From NCBI GenBank assembly GCA_029261275.1, contig JAJDBR010000126.1:1-37915 (forward strand): a stretch of DNA of 37,915 nucleotides, read 5' to 3'. Each line of letters opens with the position of its first letter. Position 1 is the first letter of the stretch. Positions 9,799-18,659 of the stretch are shown piece after piece. A program made the position numbers and the translations under genes. The stretch is from Nitrospirales bacterium (GTDB lineage: Bacteria > Nitrospirota > Nitrospiria > Nitrospirales > UBA8639). The notes under the pieces were generated by a model that did not search any database, was not told the origin of the DNA, and saw only the letters and a list, made by a program, of their open reading frames with translations.

Positions 9799-11217
9799 TT
9801 ACCCAGTCATCGTCGCAATGACGACGGATGTAGTACCAGACGAGACCTGAAACCGATCATCTTCTCGTAAGCCCCCTACCCAGAGAATCCCTTCCGGAGA
9901 CACGAGCAAGGGAACTTTTTCACGCTTAGAACGAGGGAATTTGATATCAGAAAAAAAGTCCTGAAGTTTCTTCTGCCGCCCCCCCAGACCTTTGGGATGG
10001 AACACATCTCCAGGCCTCCAACTCCGAATGCGTAATTCCGGAGTAAAGGTATCCGCATCTAAATGCATCTCCAAGGCATTTGGTTGGCTCACAATCTTTT
10101 TGACATGTTTTCTAGACAAAACCATGCGTTGTCCCGTCAAAGGCCAAAGCACTTCTCCTGGAATTTCCACTCCGATTTCTCGTAAAGGAGCAAGGCTCAA
10201 GTCATTGGGCCCGATTGTCATTCTTTTTAAAAAAACCAATCGATCATATTCTTGGCTAATGTCGACTGTATTAATTTGTATAGTCCATCCGGACTGACCA
10301 TTTTCTAATCGATCTAACAACCGTTGGATGATACCAAAGGAGGGGCCTTGCGTATTTCCATTCATCTGCTGGAGACCATGCCGAACAACTCGGCGGCGAA
10401 TGGCCAATGGCAAATCAAGCAAGGCAAGTCTCTCTAATTGGATTTCTCCTTCATTGTTGATCACACAAACTTCCTGAAACGCGTCAGCTGCAACCTGCTC
10501 AAGATAGACATGGTCATCACGGATTATCGCTGCCTGACGCGACAAGACATTCACAATTCCAGGAGCATATTCTTTTAATTGAGGCATTAGGTCCATTCGA
10601 AGACGATTTCGCAAATACACAGGCTGATTATTCGAAGAATCCATTCGATACGTCAATTGCCGTTCATCCAAATAGGCCACAATGTCCCTTCGTGACAGAT
10701 CAAGAAAGGGACGGACAATTCGCGCGCCGCGTTTCGGGGGGATACCACTCAACCCTCCAGTTCCGCTCCCACGAAGCATCCACATTAATACCGTTTCAGC
10801 TTGATCATCGGCCGTATGTCCCATGGCAATCTTTGTGGCGCAACGCTCCTGAAGAATATTTTCTAAAGCTTGATAACGAATGACACGTGCATAGGCTTGA
10901 AGGGACTGCTTGAAATATTGCTTCCGTAGGTTAACCTTTCGGATACTCACCGGCAGGCCAAAAAGATTACCTAATTGTTCAACAAAGGCAGCATCCTCAT
11001 CACTTTCTGCTCCGCGAAGACCGTGATTCACATGCCCAATGCTGATCTCCCAATTCCATCGTGGAGATAACGCCACTATACATGCCAACAAGGCCACGGA
11101 GTCGGGGCCACCTGACACTGCGACAACAATGCGGTCCCCTGATCGCAATAAGTCCCGGTGTGTTATCATTTGATGGACTTTTTCTTCAATTTTCAGGTTG
11201 GATATTTGCTTGCCCAT
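9799..11217 (-). CDS. tilS: tRNA(Ile)-lysidine synthase
   Basis: TilS attaches lysine to C34 of the CAU-anticodon isoleucine tRNA using ATP, which switches it from Met to Ile decoding. The N-type ATP pyrophosphatase loop VAVSGGPDSVALL is at residues 32-44. HTADDQAETVLMWMLRGSG and GLSGIPPKR follow, as in the family. The C-terminal TilS domain is recognisable from about residue 390 (RIRSWRPGDVFHPKGLGG). Length 472 is normal. The ATG at 11217 directly abuts the ribF stop codon, which suggests translational coupling. hpt follows after 12 bp. Confidence 0.96.
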   Translation of the reverse strand: MGKQISNLKIEEKVHQMITHRDLLRSGDRIVVAVSGGPDSVALLACIVALSPRWNWEISIGHVNHGLRGAESDEDAAFVEQLGNLFGLPVSIRKVNLRKQYFKQSLQAYARVIRYQALENILQERCATKIAMGHTADDQAETVLMWMLRGSGTGGLSGIPPKRGARIVRPFLDLSRRDIVAYLDERQLTYRMDSSNNQPVYLRNRLRMDLMPQLKEYAPGIVNVLSRQAAIIRDDHVYLEQVAADAFQEVCVINNEGEIQLERLALLDLPLAIRRRVVRHGLQQMNGNTQGPSFGIIQRLLDRLENGQSGWTIQINTVDISQEYDRLVFLKRMTIGPNDLSLAPLREIGVEIPGEVLWPLTGQRMVLSRKHVKKIVSQPNALEMHLDADTFTPELRIRSWRPGDVFHPKGLGGRQKKLQDFFSDIKFPRSKREKVPLLVSPEGILWVGGLREDDRFQVSSGTTSVVIATMTG

Positions 11218-12189
11218 TTACTGGTGTTCCTTATGGGCCATCACAAGATCCGAGTGGCTATCATTATATTTCGCTAAGATTTCTCTTGATTGAGTCCCAT
11301 CATGATTCATTTGCTTCAAGAGATCACCGACGCTAGAAAAGGCCATGTCTCCTCGCACCTGTTCAATAAACGACACTGAAATATCTTTACCATACAGTTG
11401 CAGCCTCTGATCAAAAACATGGACCTCTAAGAGACGTTCCCCTTCTTGAAAGGTTGGACGTTTGCCAATATAGGTGACAGATGGAAAACATTCGCGCTCT
11501 ATCTCTGTCAAAGTTGCATAGATCCCATCAGCAGGAAGCACACGATGAGGAGGAATCCGAAGATTGGCCGTTGGCCATCCCAATTGGCGCCCACGCTTTT
11601 CTCCCTCAATGACCGTGCTTGTTAACCGATAGGCCCGACCCAAGCATTCTCTCCCTTCCACAACATTACCGGTGGCCAAACATGTTCTAACTCGGGTGGA
11701 ACTCACGACCTCTCCGCCCAACATCACAGGTGCCACTGGTTGGACTTCAAAATTAGTCTGCCTCCCCAACCGCACAAGATCTTGAATGGTTCCACTGCGT
11801 CCTTTTCCGAACACAAAGTTTTCGCCAACCAACAATTGTCGAACCCCCAATCCCTCATGTAACACCTGTTGCACAAATTGATCTGGGGTCAGCGAAGCCA
11901 ACCCCTGGGTAAAGGGAAGGATAATGAGTTCGACGATCCCTTGCTGCTCAAAAAAGTCGCACTTTTCCTGAGCATCAGATAAAAATTTAGGAAGGGTACC
12001 TGGCCGCAACACTTCGATCGGATGGGGGTCGAAGGACAACACCATGGGAACACCTTTGAAGCGCTCAGCTTGTTTGATGACCGTTTTTATTAGGGCACGA
12101 TGACCGACATGCTGTCCATCGAAGTTACCTATGGTGAGAACAGGAAAAGCAGCAAGCGGAGTTGGCGGCAAACCTTTGGAAATATTCAT
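11218..12189 (-). CDS. ribF: Bifunctional riboflavin kinase / FAD synthetase
   Basis: RibF makes FMN from riboflavin and then FAD from FMN. The N-terminal nucleotidyltransferase domain (about 1-170) shows [16 protein letters not shown] near residue 21. The C-terminal flavokinase domain (about 180-305) shows [15 protein letters not shown] and the metal/substrate motif region around PADGIYATL. Length 323 is typical. The start overlaps the hemB stop by 4 bp and the end abuts tilS, so the three genes are almost certainly one transcript. No RFN riboswitch was seen upstream, which fits its internal position in the operon. Confidence 0.96.
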   Translation of the reverse strand: MNISKGLPPTPLAAFPVLTIGNFDGQHVGHRALIKTVIKQAERFKGVPMVLSFDPHPIEVLRPGTLPKFLSDAQEKCDFFEQQGIVELIILPFTQGLASLTPDQFVQQVLHEGLGVRQLLVGENFVFGKGRSGTIQDLVRLGRQTNFEVQPVAPVMLGGEVVSSTRVRTCLATGNVVEGRECLGRAYRLTSTVIEGEKRGRQLGWPTANLRIPPHRVLPADGIYATLTEIERECFPSVTYIGKRPTFQEGERLLEVHVFDQRLQLYGKDISVSFIEQVRGDMAFSSVGDLLKQMNHDGTQSREILAKYNDSHSDLVMAHKEHQ

Positions 12190-13169
12190 AGGACATGTTG
12201 CTTAAGAAACTGAGCCGCTTCCTTCGCAAAATAGGTGAGGATGAGATCGGCTCCAGCACGCTTAATGGAGACAAGACTTTCCATTATAACCGCTGGTTCA
12301 TCAATCCAGCCTTGCTGTGCAGCGGCTTTGATCATGCTGTATTCGCCACTCACCTGATAGGCCGCAACTGGGACTCTGGCTATCTCACGTACTTGCCTGA
12401 GAATATCCAAATAGAATAATGCGGGCTTTACCATCACGATATCGGCACCTTCCTCAAGATCTAACTCGACTTCTCGCAACGCTTCTCGAGCATTAGCCGC
12501 ATCCATCTGATACGAACGCCGATCACCGAAGGAAGGGCTAGAAACGGCGGCCTCACGAAAGGGAGCATAGAGGGAAGAGGCATATTTGGCGGAATAGGCC
12601 ATGATAGGCATTTCCGTATAGCCATGTTGGTCCAACGACTCTCGAATGGCTTTGATGCGTCCATCCATCATATCCGAGGGGGCCACCATATCCACACCTG
12701 CTTCAGCATGACTAAGTGCCATGGCCTGAAGACAATCTAAGGTTTCATCATTGATAATCCGACCGTCACGAACAATACCGCAATGCCCGTGCGACGTATA
12801 TTCATCAATGCACACATCCGTGATGACCATCAAATCAGGAAGCTTGGCTTTCAATGCTCGAACAGCTATTTGCACGACACCATTTTTTTCAAGAGCTGCA
12901 GATCCTCTTTCATCCTTCTGCTCAGGAATTCCAAAAAGAATAATTGCTGGAATCCCTAGTGCCCAAGCATTCGTAACCTCAGGGACAAGACGATCAACCG
13001 ACCAACGATATTGGCCCGGCATTGAAGCAATCGGTTCCTGCTTATTCTCTCCAAATGTGACAAACAAGGGATAAATCAAATCGGCGGGGGACAACAATGT
13101 CTCACGTACCATCCGTCTTAACGAGGCATGCTGACGGAGTCGCCGCATTCGGTGAAGAGGAAATCCCAT
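12186..13169 (-). CDS. hemB: Porphobilinogen synthase (delta-aminolevulinate dehydratase)
   Basis: HemB condenses two 5-aminolevulinate molecules into porphobilinogen. The 327-residue protein keeps both active-site lysines: Lys195 in YSAKYASS and Lys248 in [13 protein letters not shown]. The metal-site segment reads [13 protein letters not shown] (about 119-131). Cys120 and Cys130 of the zinc triad are present, but the middle position is Asp122 instead of Cys. This is an intermediate between the Cys-rich zinc type and the Asp-rich magnesium type. The start is ATG at 13169; a 117-bp gap separates it from the CBS gene. It completes, with hemA, hemC and hemD, the early tetrapyrrole pathway in this window apart from hemL. 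Confidence 0.97.
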   Translation of the reverse strand: MGFPLHRMRRLRQHASLRRMVRETLLSPADLIYPLFVTFGENKQEPIASMPGQYRWSVDRLVPEVTNAWALGIPAIILFGIPEQKDERGSAALEKNGVVQIAVRALKAKLPDLMVITDVCIDEYTSHGHCGIVRDGRIINDETLDCLQAMALSHAEAGVDMVAPSDMMDGRIKAIRESLDQHGYTEMPIMAYSAKYASSLYAPFREAAVSSPSFGDRRSYQMDAANAREALREVELDLEEGADIVMVKPALFYLDILRQVREIARVPVAAYQVSGEYSMIKAAAQQGWIDEPAVIMESLVSIKRAGADLILTYFAKEAAQFLKQHVL

Positions 13170-13219
13170 ATCTGCTCCTACGAGTGGTTCAACAATTCTG
13201 CGTTGATTACATCTTGGTA

Positions 13220-13240
13220 GACCAACCCCATCACTTGGTC
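13220..13240 (-). other. Short inverted repeat between the CBS gene and hemB
   Basis: GACCAA (13220-13225) and TTGGTC (13235-13240) form a perfect 6-bp stem with a 9-nt loop, about 50 bp upstream of the hemB start. There is no T-run in the minus direction, so it is not a standard terminator. It could be an operator, an mRNA stabilising hairpin, or chance. Confidence 0.3.
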
Positions 13241-13286
13241 CTAAATTTGAAAAGTTCCTAGCTCTTAAAGCTTAAGTCTTTTGATT

Positions 13287-13679
13287 CTATTTTCGTGGAA
13301 GGTTAGTTAAAAAGACGACAAGGTCTCGGACAGAAATCATCCCAACCATATTCCCATCTTTGGTAATACCTAAATGCCGAATATGTTGTTTGGCCATTAA
13401 ATCGTTCGCATCCAACAAGGTCGCATTGCCCTCGACTGAGGCAATAGGAGCCGACATTATTTGCTCCACCGTCGTGGTGAGAGGATCGGCCCCTGCTGCG
13501 ACCACACGTCGAACCAAATCCGTGTCAGTGAGAATCCCAATAATTTCTTCTCCGCTTGTAATAAAAATACTGCCAATTCCATTGTCGCGCATCATTTCAG
13601 CTGCAGTTTTCACCAATACATCGCGGTCAACTTTGACGATTTTTTCTATGGGAACCATACACGATTTTACAGGAACCAT
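13287..13679 (-). CDS. Two-CBS-domain protein
   Basis: This 130-residue protein consists of a pair of CBS domains (about residues 5-65 and 70-127). Typical strings are VKTAAEMMRDNGIGSIFI, GILTDTDLVRRVVA and GMISVRDLVVFL. Such Bateman modules bind adenine nucleotides (AMP, ATP, SAM) and sense energy or ionic state, usually for a partner protein. No catalytic domain is attached. The ATG at 13679 has an excellent ribosome binding site, GGAGGAG, 7 nt upstream. It sits inside the heme gene run but has its own -10 sequence upstream. A link to tetrapyrrole control is only a guess from position. Confidence 0.9.
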   Translation of the reverse strand: MVPVKSCMVPIEKIVKVDRDVLVKTAAEMMRDNGIGSIFITSGEEIIGILTDTDLVRRVVAAGADPLTTTVEQIMSAPIASVEGNATLLDANDLMAKQHIRHLGITKDGNMVGMISVRDLVVFLTNLPRK

Positions 13680-13701
13680 TGCTCTACTCCTCCAATCAAT
13701 C

Positions 13702-13735
13702 GGTTAACATTATATGTCGACAGCGTCGATTTCTA
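13702..13735 (-). promoter_or_regulatory. Predicted promoter with spacer palindrome, CBS gene
   Basis: On the minus strand a perfect -10 box TATAAT lies at 13709-13714, placing the start about 22 nt upstream of the ATG at 13679. The -35 is weak. The space upstream of the -10 holds a perfect inverted repeat, TCGAC-AGC-GTCGA (13717-13729), in the position expected for a repressor operator. Evidence is sequence match only. Confidence 0.45.
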
Positions 13736-13781
13736 TGCATGAGAATGCCGACATTGAGGTTTGTCATTATTACCATTTTCA

Positions 13782-15338
13782 TCATACCCCGGCCTTGGCC
13801 TGATTGTGATTTGCATGAGCGACAATCGCATCGACCAACGCGGGTACGGTATTTTCCGAAGCCACAATATCCACAGATAACCCTTCCCCTTCAACAGTTT
13901 TGGCCGTGATCGGCCCAATACATGCCACTGTGGCATGCTGCGTCAACTCATGCATCTCCTGCCGATTAACAAATAACTGACAAAAGTTTTTCACCGTTGA
14001 TGAACTCGTGAAGGTTAAATACTGGATGTCCTGATTGCGAAAACGATCGGAAATCGGGATTTGTTCCGCTTCGGGTGGCACCGCTTGATAGCCATGAACA
14101 ACATGGACAAATGCTCCCATCTTCCTCAATTGTTCAGGAAGAATCTCCCTCGCCACTTTAGCACGAGGAATCAAAATCCGTTGTCCTTGAATATCTAAGC
14201 TTCCCAAAGCGGCCAAAATGCCTTCAGCCTGATATTCCTTGGGAACGAGGTCCGCCGCTAATCCCCAGCGGTTGGCTTCTTCTTCAGTCCGAGGACCAAT
14301 GCAACAAACCTTGGCATTCGCGAGACGACGGGCATCTTTTTTATGAAACCACAACCGCCCCATAAAAGCCTGCACTCCGTTCACGCTTGTGAAAATTACC
14401 CAATCATACGAGGAAAGCTCTTGGATGGCCTCATCGACAGGACTCCAGCTATCCGGTGGGCAAATTTCTAATGTCGGACATTCAATCGGTTCAGCCCCCT
14501 GTTCGGCTAGCAAATTTGATAAAGCAGGGGCCTGCTTTCGAGGCCTTGTTACCAATACGCGTTTCCCAAACAACGGCCGAGTTTCACACCAATTAAGACG
14601 ATCGCGTAATCGAACTACTTCTCCCACCACAATCACAGTTGGCGGACTGAAATCAGCTTTGGCCACCTTCTTCACAATATCTGAAAGGGTTCCAACAACA
14701 GTGCGTTGCCGGGCATAGGTCCCCCATCGAATGGCCGCAACGGGCGTTGTGGACGATTTCCCTTCTTGAATCAGCCGTTCAACAATACTTGGAAGATTCT
14801 TGGTGCCCATCAAAAATACAAGAGTGCCTTCGGAGGAAGCCAAACGTGGCCATTCCATGGCACTTGAGGACTTCGTAGGATCTTCATGGCCCGTGACAAA
14901 CGCTACCGTCGAGGCCAGGGTTCTGTGCGTCACAGGAATTCCGGCATAAGCTGGCACGGCAACAGCGGCTGTCACCCCAGGAATCACCGTAAATGGAATT
15001 CCAGCATCCGCCAGCGTTTCGGCTTCCTCCCCCCCTCGACCAAAAACAAAGGGATCCCCGCCCTTCAATCGCACGACACATTTTTCCTCTTGCGCCTTAC
15101 TGACGAGCAACGCGTTGATTTCCTGTTGGTCCCGATAGGACCCTCGGCCTTTCCGACCCACGTAAATCCGTTCCGCATCCCTCGGCGCATGTTTCAACAA
15201 ATCCGGATTGGCTAAATGATCGTAAAGTACAACATCAGCCATTTCCAAGCAGTCTTTCCCACCTAAAGTCAGCAATTTTGGATCACCTGGGCCAGCACCA
15301 ACAAGATACACATGCACTCTTTTTTTGAAATGTCCCAT
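13782..15338 (-). CDS. cobA-hemD: Uroporphyrinogen-III C-methyltransferase / uroporphyrinogen-III synthase fusion
   Basis: This is a bifunctional tetrapyrrole enzyme. The N-terminal SAM-dependent methyltransferase (about 6-250) shows VYLVGAGPGDPKLLTL and VRLKGGDPFVFGRGGEE, and would make precorrin-2 for siroheme, cobalamin or heme d1. The C-terminal HemD domain (about 262-518) begins LFGKRVLVTRPRKQAPAL and cyclises hydroxymethylbilane to uroporphyrinogen III. The fusion is known from clostridia and other bacteria. I place the start at ATG 15338, 4 bp past the hemC stop, because the family begins just before VYLVGAG. An upstream GTG at 15386 would add 16 residues and overlap hemC; neither start has a strong ribosome binding site. 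Confidence 0.95.
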   Translation of the reverse strand: MGHFKKRVHVYLVGAGPGDPKLLTLGGKDCLEMADVVLYDHLANPDLLKHAPRDAERIYVGRKGRGSYRDQQEINALLVSKAQEEKCVVRLKGGDPFVFGRGGEEAETLADAGIPFTVIPGVTAAVAVPAYAGIPVTHRTLASTVAFVTGHEDPTKSSSAMEWPRLASSEGTLVFLMGTKNLPSIVERLIQEGKSSTTPVAAIRWGTYARQRTVVGTLSDIVKKVAKADFSPPTVIVVGEVVRLRDRLNWCETRPLFGKRVLVTRPRKQAPALSNLLAEQGAEPIECPTLEICPPDSWSPVDEAIQELSSYDWVIFTSVNGVQAFMGRLWFHKKDARRLANAKVCCIGPRTEEEANRWGLAADLVPKEYQAEGILAALGSLDIQGQRILIPRAKVAREILPEQLRKMGAFVHVVHGYQAVPPEAEQIPISDRFRNQDIQYLTFTSSSTVKNFCQLFVNRQEMHELTQHATVACIGPITAKTVEGEGLSVDIVASENTVPALVDAIVAHANHNQAKAGV

Positions 15339-15342
15339 TTTG

Positions 15343-16290
15343 TTAGGCTGCACCGTAAATTTCCTGTAGAATTGGCTGTGCACCACGTGCTAATAATTCT
15401 TCAGCTACTTTAATACCAATGGATTCGGCCTCAAACTTCGAACCAGACAACGAATACCGCACATAGCGCTTCCCATCAAGACTGACAACTAGTCCGTCCA
15501 GCATGAGGCTCTCTCCTTCCAGGACTGCATGCCCAGCGATTGGCACCTGACATCCTCCTTCAAGTCGCTTCAAGAGTGCTCTCTCAGCCGTCACAGTCAT
15601 TCGCGTCTGGTGATGCTCCAGCTTCGCCACCAGATTCCGCACAAAGTCATCATCTTCACGACCCTCTATGCCCAAGGCCCCCTGACCAATTGCTGGGAGG
15701 CTGACATCAACAGAGAGGCATTCAGTAATATGGGCATCCCAACCTAAACGCTTTAACCCAGATGCTGCCAGCACAATGGCATCGAAGTGATTTTCTTGAA
15801 GCTTGCGGAGTCGGGTATCGACATTACCTCGTAACATCTCAATTTGAAGATCAGGACGGACATGCAAGAGTTGAGACTGCCGACGTAAACTGCTGGTTCC
15901 CACTCGTGCTCCCAAACGTAACGCATCCAGTTTTTTCCCATCAGATGTCAGTAAAGCATCCCGCGGGTCTTCGCGCTCGGGAACACAGATAATCGTTAAG
16001 CCATTTGGCAACATCGCAGGCATATCCTTCATGCTATGCACAGCCAGATCAATATCTTTTCGCAACAAAGCTTCTTCAATTTCCTTCACAAACAACCCTT
16101 TTCCCCCGACTTTGGCCAGTGGCACATCTTGAATCTTGTCCCCACTGGTCTGAATGCGCTTGAGAACAACCGTGACCTCAGGGGCCAACCGATTGAGCTG
16201 GGCTTGCACCCATTCGGCCTGCCAAATTGCCAGCTGGCTACCCCGGGTTCCAATGATGAGAGTCGAGCGGACTTGATTAGCTATACTCAC
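15343..16290 (-). CDS. hemC: Hydroxymethylbilane synthase (porphobilinogen deaminase)
   Basis: HemC links four porphobilinogens into hydroxymethylbilane on a covalent dipyrromethane cofactor. Family strings are IGTRGSQLAIWQAEWV at the start, VGGKGLFVKEIE, DLAVHSMKDMP, GTSSLRRQSQL and RGNVDTRLRKL. The cofactor-bearing Cys247 lies in RLEGGCQVPIAGHA. Length 315 is normal. It begins with GTG at 16290, overlapping the hemA stop by 4 bp (GTGA), so translation is likely coupled. Confidence 0.97.
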   Translation of the reverse strand: MSIANQVRSTLIIGTRGSQLAIWQAEWVQAQLNRLAPEVTVVLKRIQTSGDKIQDVPLAKVGGKGLFVKEIEEALLRKDIDLAVHSMKDMPAMLPNGLTIICVPEREDPRDALLTSDGKKLDALRLGARVGTSSLRRQSQLLHVRPDLQIEMLRGNVDTRLRKLQENHFDAIVLAASGLKRLGWDAHITECLSVDVSLPAIGQGALGIEGREDDDFVRNLVAKLEHHQTRMTVTAERALLKRLEGGCQVPIAGHAVLEGESLMLDGLVVSLDGKRYVRYSLSGSKFEAESIGIKVAEELLARGAQPILQEIYGAA

Positions 16291-17645
16291 TGACGATCTT
16301 TCTGTGAGAAGGATTCTTCAGATGCCTCATTACCGGCTTCGGCCTCCTCAGATTGAGACTCGAATACATGAAGATCACGTTCTTGAAGTTCGAAAAACCG
16401 TCTTGCCGCTTCAATGAACGCAAACCCATTTTGCGATTGAGCTTCCGCCTTTAAGGTGACCAAGGGGCCATGAAGCAGCTTATTCACAATAGCGGAGGCT
16501 AATCCTTCAATCGCGCCGCGATCTTTTTCAGAGAGTTCGCCTAACCGATGAAAGGCTTTTTCCAGTTCAATATTTTTAATAACTTCCGCCTTTTTTCTGA
16601 GGGCCACAATCGTCGGCGTGGCCTCCAGACCACGAACCCATGCCAGCATACTCTCAACTTCTTCTTTGACCATTTTTTCGGCCGTAGCGGCCTCTTTCAA
16701 GCGTTCATCCTGATTGTGCCCGACATGGGCTTTGAGATCATCAATATCAAAGACAAAGGCGTTGTCCACGTCCTTGACCGCAGGATCAATATTGCGAGGG
16801 ACCGTAATATCAATCAAAAAAATTGGTCGGTTCCTCCGTTGATGGACCGCCCCCTCAATATCATCCTTGGAAATTACAAAATGAGGAGCCCCGGTGGCAC
16901 AAATGACAATATCTGCTTTGGGCAAAGTACTTCGAAGCTGCTCATAGGGAACCGCCTGGCCTTGAAACCGTTCTGCAAGCACCAAAGCACGATGCTGATT
17001 CCGCGTCGTCAATAACACATCCTTAACCCCATGATTCACTAAATGTTGTGCTGCCAATTTCCCCATCTCCCCAGCACCTACTAACAACACCACCTGTTGC
17101 TCAAGATTTGAAAACACTTTTTTGGCCAATTCCACCGCGGCGTAACTGACAGACACCGCATATTCCCCAATCCGGGTATTCGTTCGGACACTCTTCCCTA
17201 CCGAAATGGCTTTTTTGACCACTTTATTGAGGATGACACCGGAAGAACGATGAGTCAGTGCCAATTCATAGGCTTGCTTCACTTGTCCCAAAATTTGCGG
17301 CTCACCCACAACCATAGAATCCAGACTCGCAGAAACTCGAAAGAGATGGGCAATGGCCTCTTCATCACTATAGCGATATAAATGCGGCAGCAAATCTTCA
17401 GACGAAAGGGAGAAATGTGTGGCAACTAAAAAGTCTTCCAGTTTACGGAATCCCCACTCCCCTTTCTCAACAACGGCATAGACTTCCACTCGGTTACATG
17501 TTCCTAAAAACATGGCTTCCTTCACACCGGGATAGGCTCTCAGCCGGCTCAGTGCTTCGCCTATTCGACTATCCGGGATCGCCAAGAGTTCACGAAGTTC
17601 CACCGGAGCGGTTCGATGATTGAGTCCTAACACAATGATATTCAT
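16287..17645 (-). CDS. hemA: Glutamyl-tRNA reductase
   Basis: HemA reduces glutamyl-tRNA to glutamate-1-semialdehyde with NADPH, the committed step of the C5 heme pathway. I set the start at ATG 17645 because the protein then begins MNIIVLGLNHRTAPVELRE as the family does; the frame stays open 165 bp further upstream, but that part lies inside ccsA. Catalytic Cys50 is in FLGTCNRVEVYAVVE, and the NADPH-binding segment VLLVGAGEMGKLAAQHL is clear. The length, 452 residues, is standard. The start overlaps the ccsA stop (ATGA), which indicates coupling. Confidence 0.97.
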   Translation of the reverse strand: MNIIVLGLNHRTAPVELRELLAIPDSRIGEALSRLRAYPGVKEAMFLGTCNRVEVYAVVEKGEWGFRKLEDFLVATHFSLSSEDLLPHLYRYSDEEAIAHLFRVSASLDSMVVGEPQILGQVKQAYELALTHRSSGVILNKVVKKAISVGKSVRTNTRIGEYAVSVSYAAVELAKKVFSNLEQQVVLLVGAGEMGKLAAQHLVNHGVKDVLLTTRNQHRALVLAERFQGQAVPYEQLRSTLPKADIVICATGAPHFVISKDDIEGAVHQRRNRPIFLIDITVPRNIDPAVKDVDNAFVFDIDDLKAHVGHNQDERLKEAATAEKMVKEEVESMLAWVRGLEATPTIVALRKKAEVIKNIELEKAFHRLGELSEKDRGAIEGLASAIVNKLLHGPLVTLKAEAQSQNGFAFIEAARRFFELQERDLHVFESQSEEAEAGNEASEESFSQKDRQ

Positions 17646-18451
17646 AGATGGGCAATAGCCTGAGGGCTTTTCATTAAAATACCAATAAATGTTAAGATGA
17701 CTCCCGCAAATCCCACGATCGTTAAATAGGCTGCCCGCTTCGCTCGCCACCCCACCGTCACTCTTCCCATAAGCACCGCAAAATAAAACACCCACGTAAT
17801 GAGCGCCCACACTTGTTCAGGATTCCAACTGAGATAGGAGCCAACTGTTAATTGGGCCGAAACAGCTCCAGTCAGAATACCTAACGTCAGAAGGGGAAAC
17901 CCAAAGAGAATGGAGCGTTGATTTAGGGTATCCAAAAAATCCAAGGGAGGAAGCTTAAAATTTAGGACATTAAATTGTTTAGACTTCAACAACCGTTCCT
18001 GCATCAGATACATCAACCCCGCCACAAAGGCTATGGCAAAGCCGATGGTTCCCAAGATGCTCAACGTCACGTGAACCCATACCGTCTGAAAAACCGGAGC
18101 AATGCCACTCGCTTCGACAGGTGCCAGCGTCGCAGACACCAAAGAGAGGAAGGCAAGCGGTAAAATAAAGGCCCCTAATACCTGTAGGCCTCGCTTTAAT
18201 CCTACGACCAAAAAAACTAAAACCAATCCCCAGGCAAAAAACGACATGGCATCCCGAAATGTCATAATCGGAACCTGTCCGGTAGCAATAATGGCCAGAC
18301 CCAACGCTGCGGTATGAGCGAGAAAACCAGCGCCAGCCACAAAAACAGCCACTTTGACCAGCACTTCCGAACGATGGAGAAGAAATGCCAGGAAGAGGAG
18401 CGTTCCTACAAAATACAGACCCAGTATCAGAAAGGACAAGGCTTCAGGCAT
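17642..18451 (-). CDS. CcsA/HemX-like cytochrome c assembly membrane protein
   Basis: A 269-residue polytopic protein with about eight transmembrane segments belonging to the CcsA/CcmC/HemX family. The family handles heme for cytochrome c maturation, or acts as HemX, which affects HemA levels. The tryptophan-rich motif near the C-terminus reads SYLSWNPEQVWALITWVFY (about 205-223), a shortened form of the classical WD-containing heme motif. His residues in the loops (for example WVHVTLS) may be axial ligands. It is the first gene of the heme run and overlaps hemA by 4 bp, so HemX is the more likely role; CcsA in system II maturation is the alternative. A strong promoter lies upstream. Confidence 0.88.
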   Translation of the reverse strand: MPEALSFLILGLYFVGTLLFLAFLLHRSEVLVKVAVFVAGAGFLAHTAALGLAIIATGQVPIMTFRDAMSFFAWGLVLVFLVVGLKRGLQVLGAFILPLAFLSLVSATLAPVEASGIAPVFQTVWVHVTLSILGTIGFAIAFVAGLMYLMQERLLKSKQFNVLNFKLPPLDFLDTLNQRSILFGFPLLTLGILTGAVSAQLTVGSYLSWNPEQVWALITWVFYFAVLMGRVTVGWRAKRAAYLTIVGFAGVILTFIGILMKSPQAIAHL

Positions 18452-18494
18452 GACTCACGTTCTTCCGTACTTGAGGTAAAAAGACCCAAATTCG

Positions 18495-18523
18495 AGTATA
18501 GATCTGTGTCCGGAGAAGGTCAA
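18495..18523 (-). promoter_or_regulatory. Predicted strong sigma70 promoter of the heme operon
   Basis: On the minus strand a -35 box TTGACC (18518-18523) and a -10 box TATACT (18495-18500) are separated by exactly 17 bp. The ccsA start at 18451 lies about 44 bp downstream of the -10. This is the best promoter match in the left half and probably drives ccsA-hemA-hemC-cobA/hemD. It lies in the 208-bp gap between the divergent ccsA and rsmI genes; I see no comparably good plus-strand promoter for rsmI. Confidence 0.65.
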
Positions 18524-18659
18524 GAAAATCAATAGGTTACTACATTCCCCTGATGACCGACAGCAAGAAAAGTCTCCTAGACAATCTTGGGCTTACTCAG
18601 TACCATTCTAGGCTTCTTTCTACCTACTTCTTTCGAACATATTACCCTAAGTCTTCCTC

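Noticed and set aside
16548-17015. 155-codon open frame on the plus strand inside hemA
   Set aside because: It is antisense to a well-supported conserved gene, has no family resemblance and is explained by codon bias of hemA.
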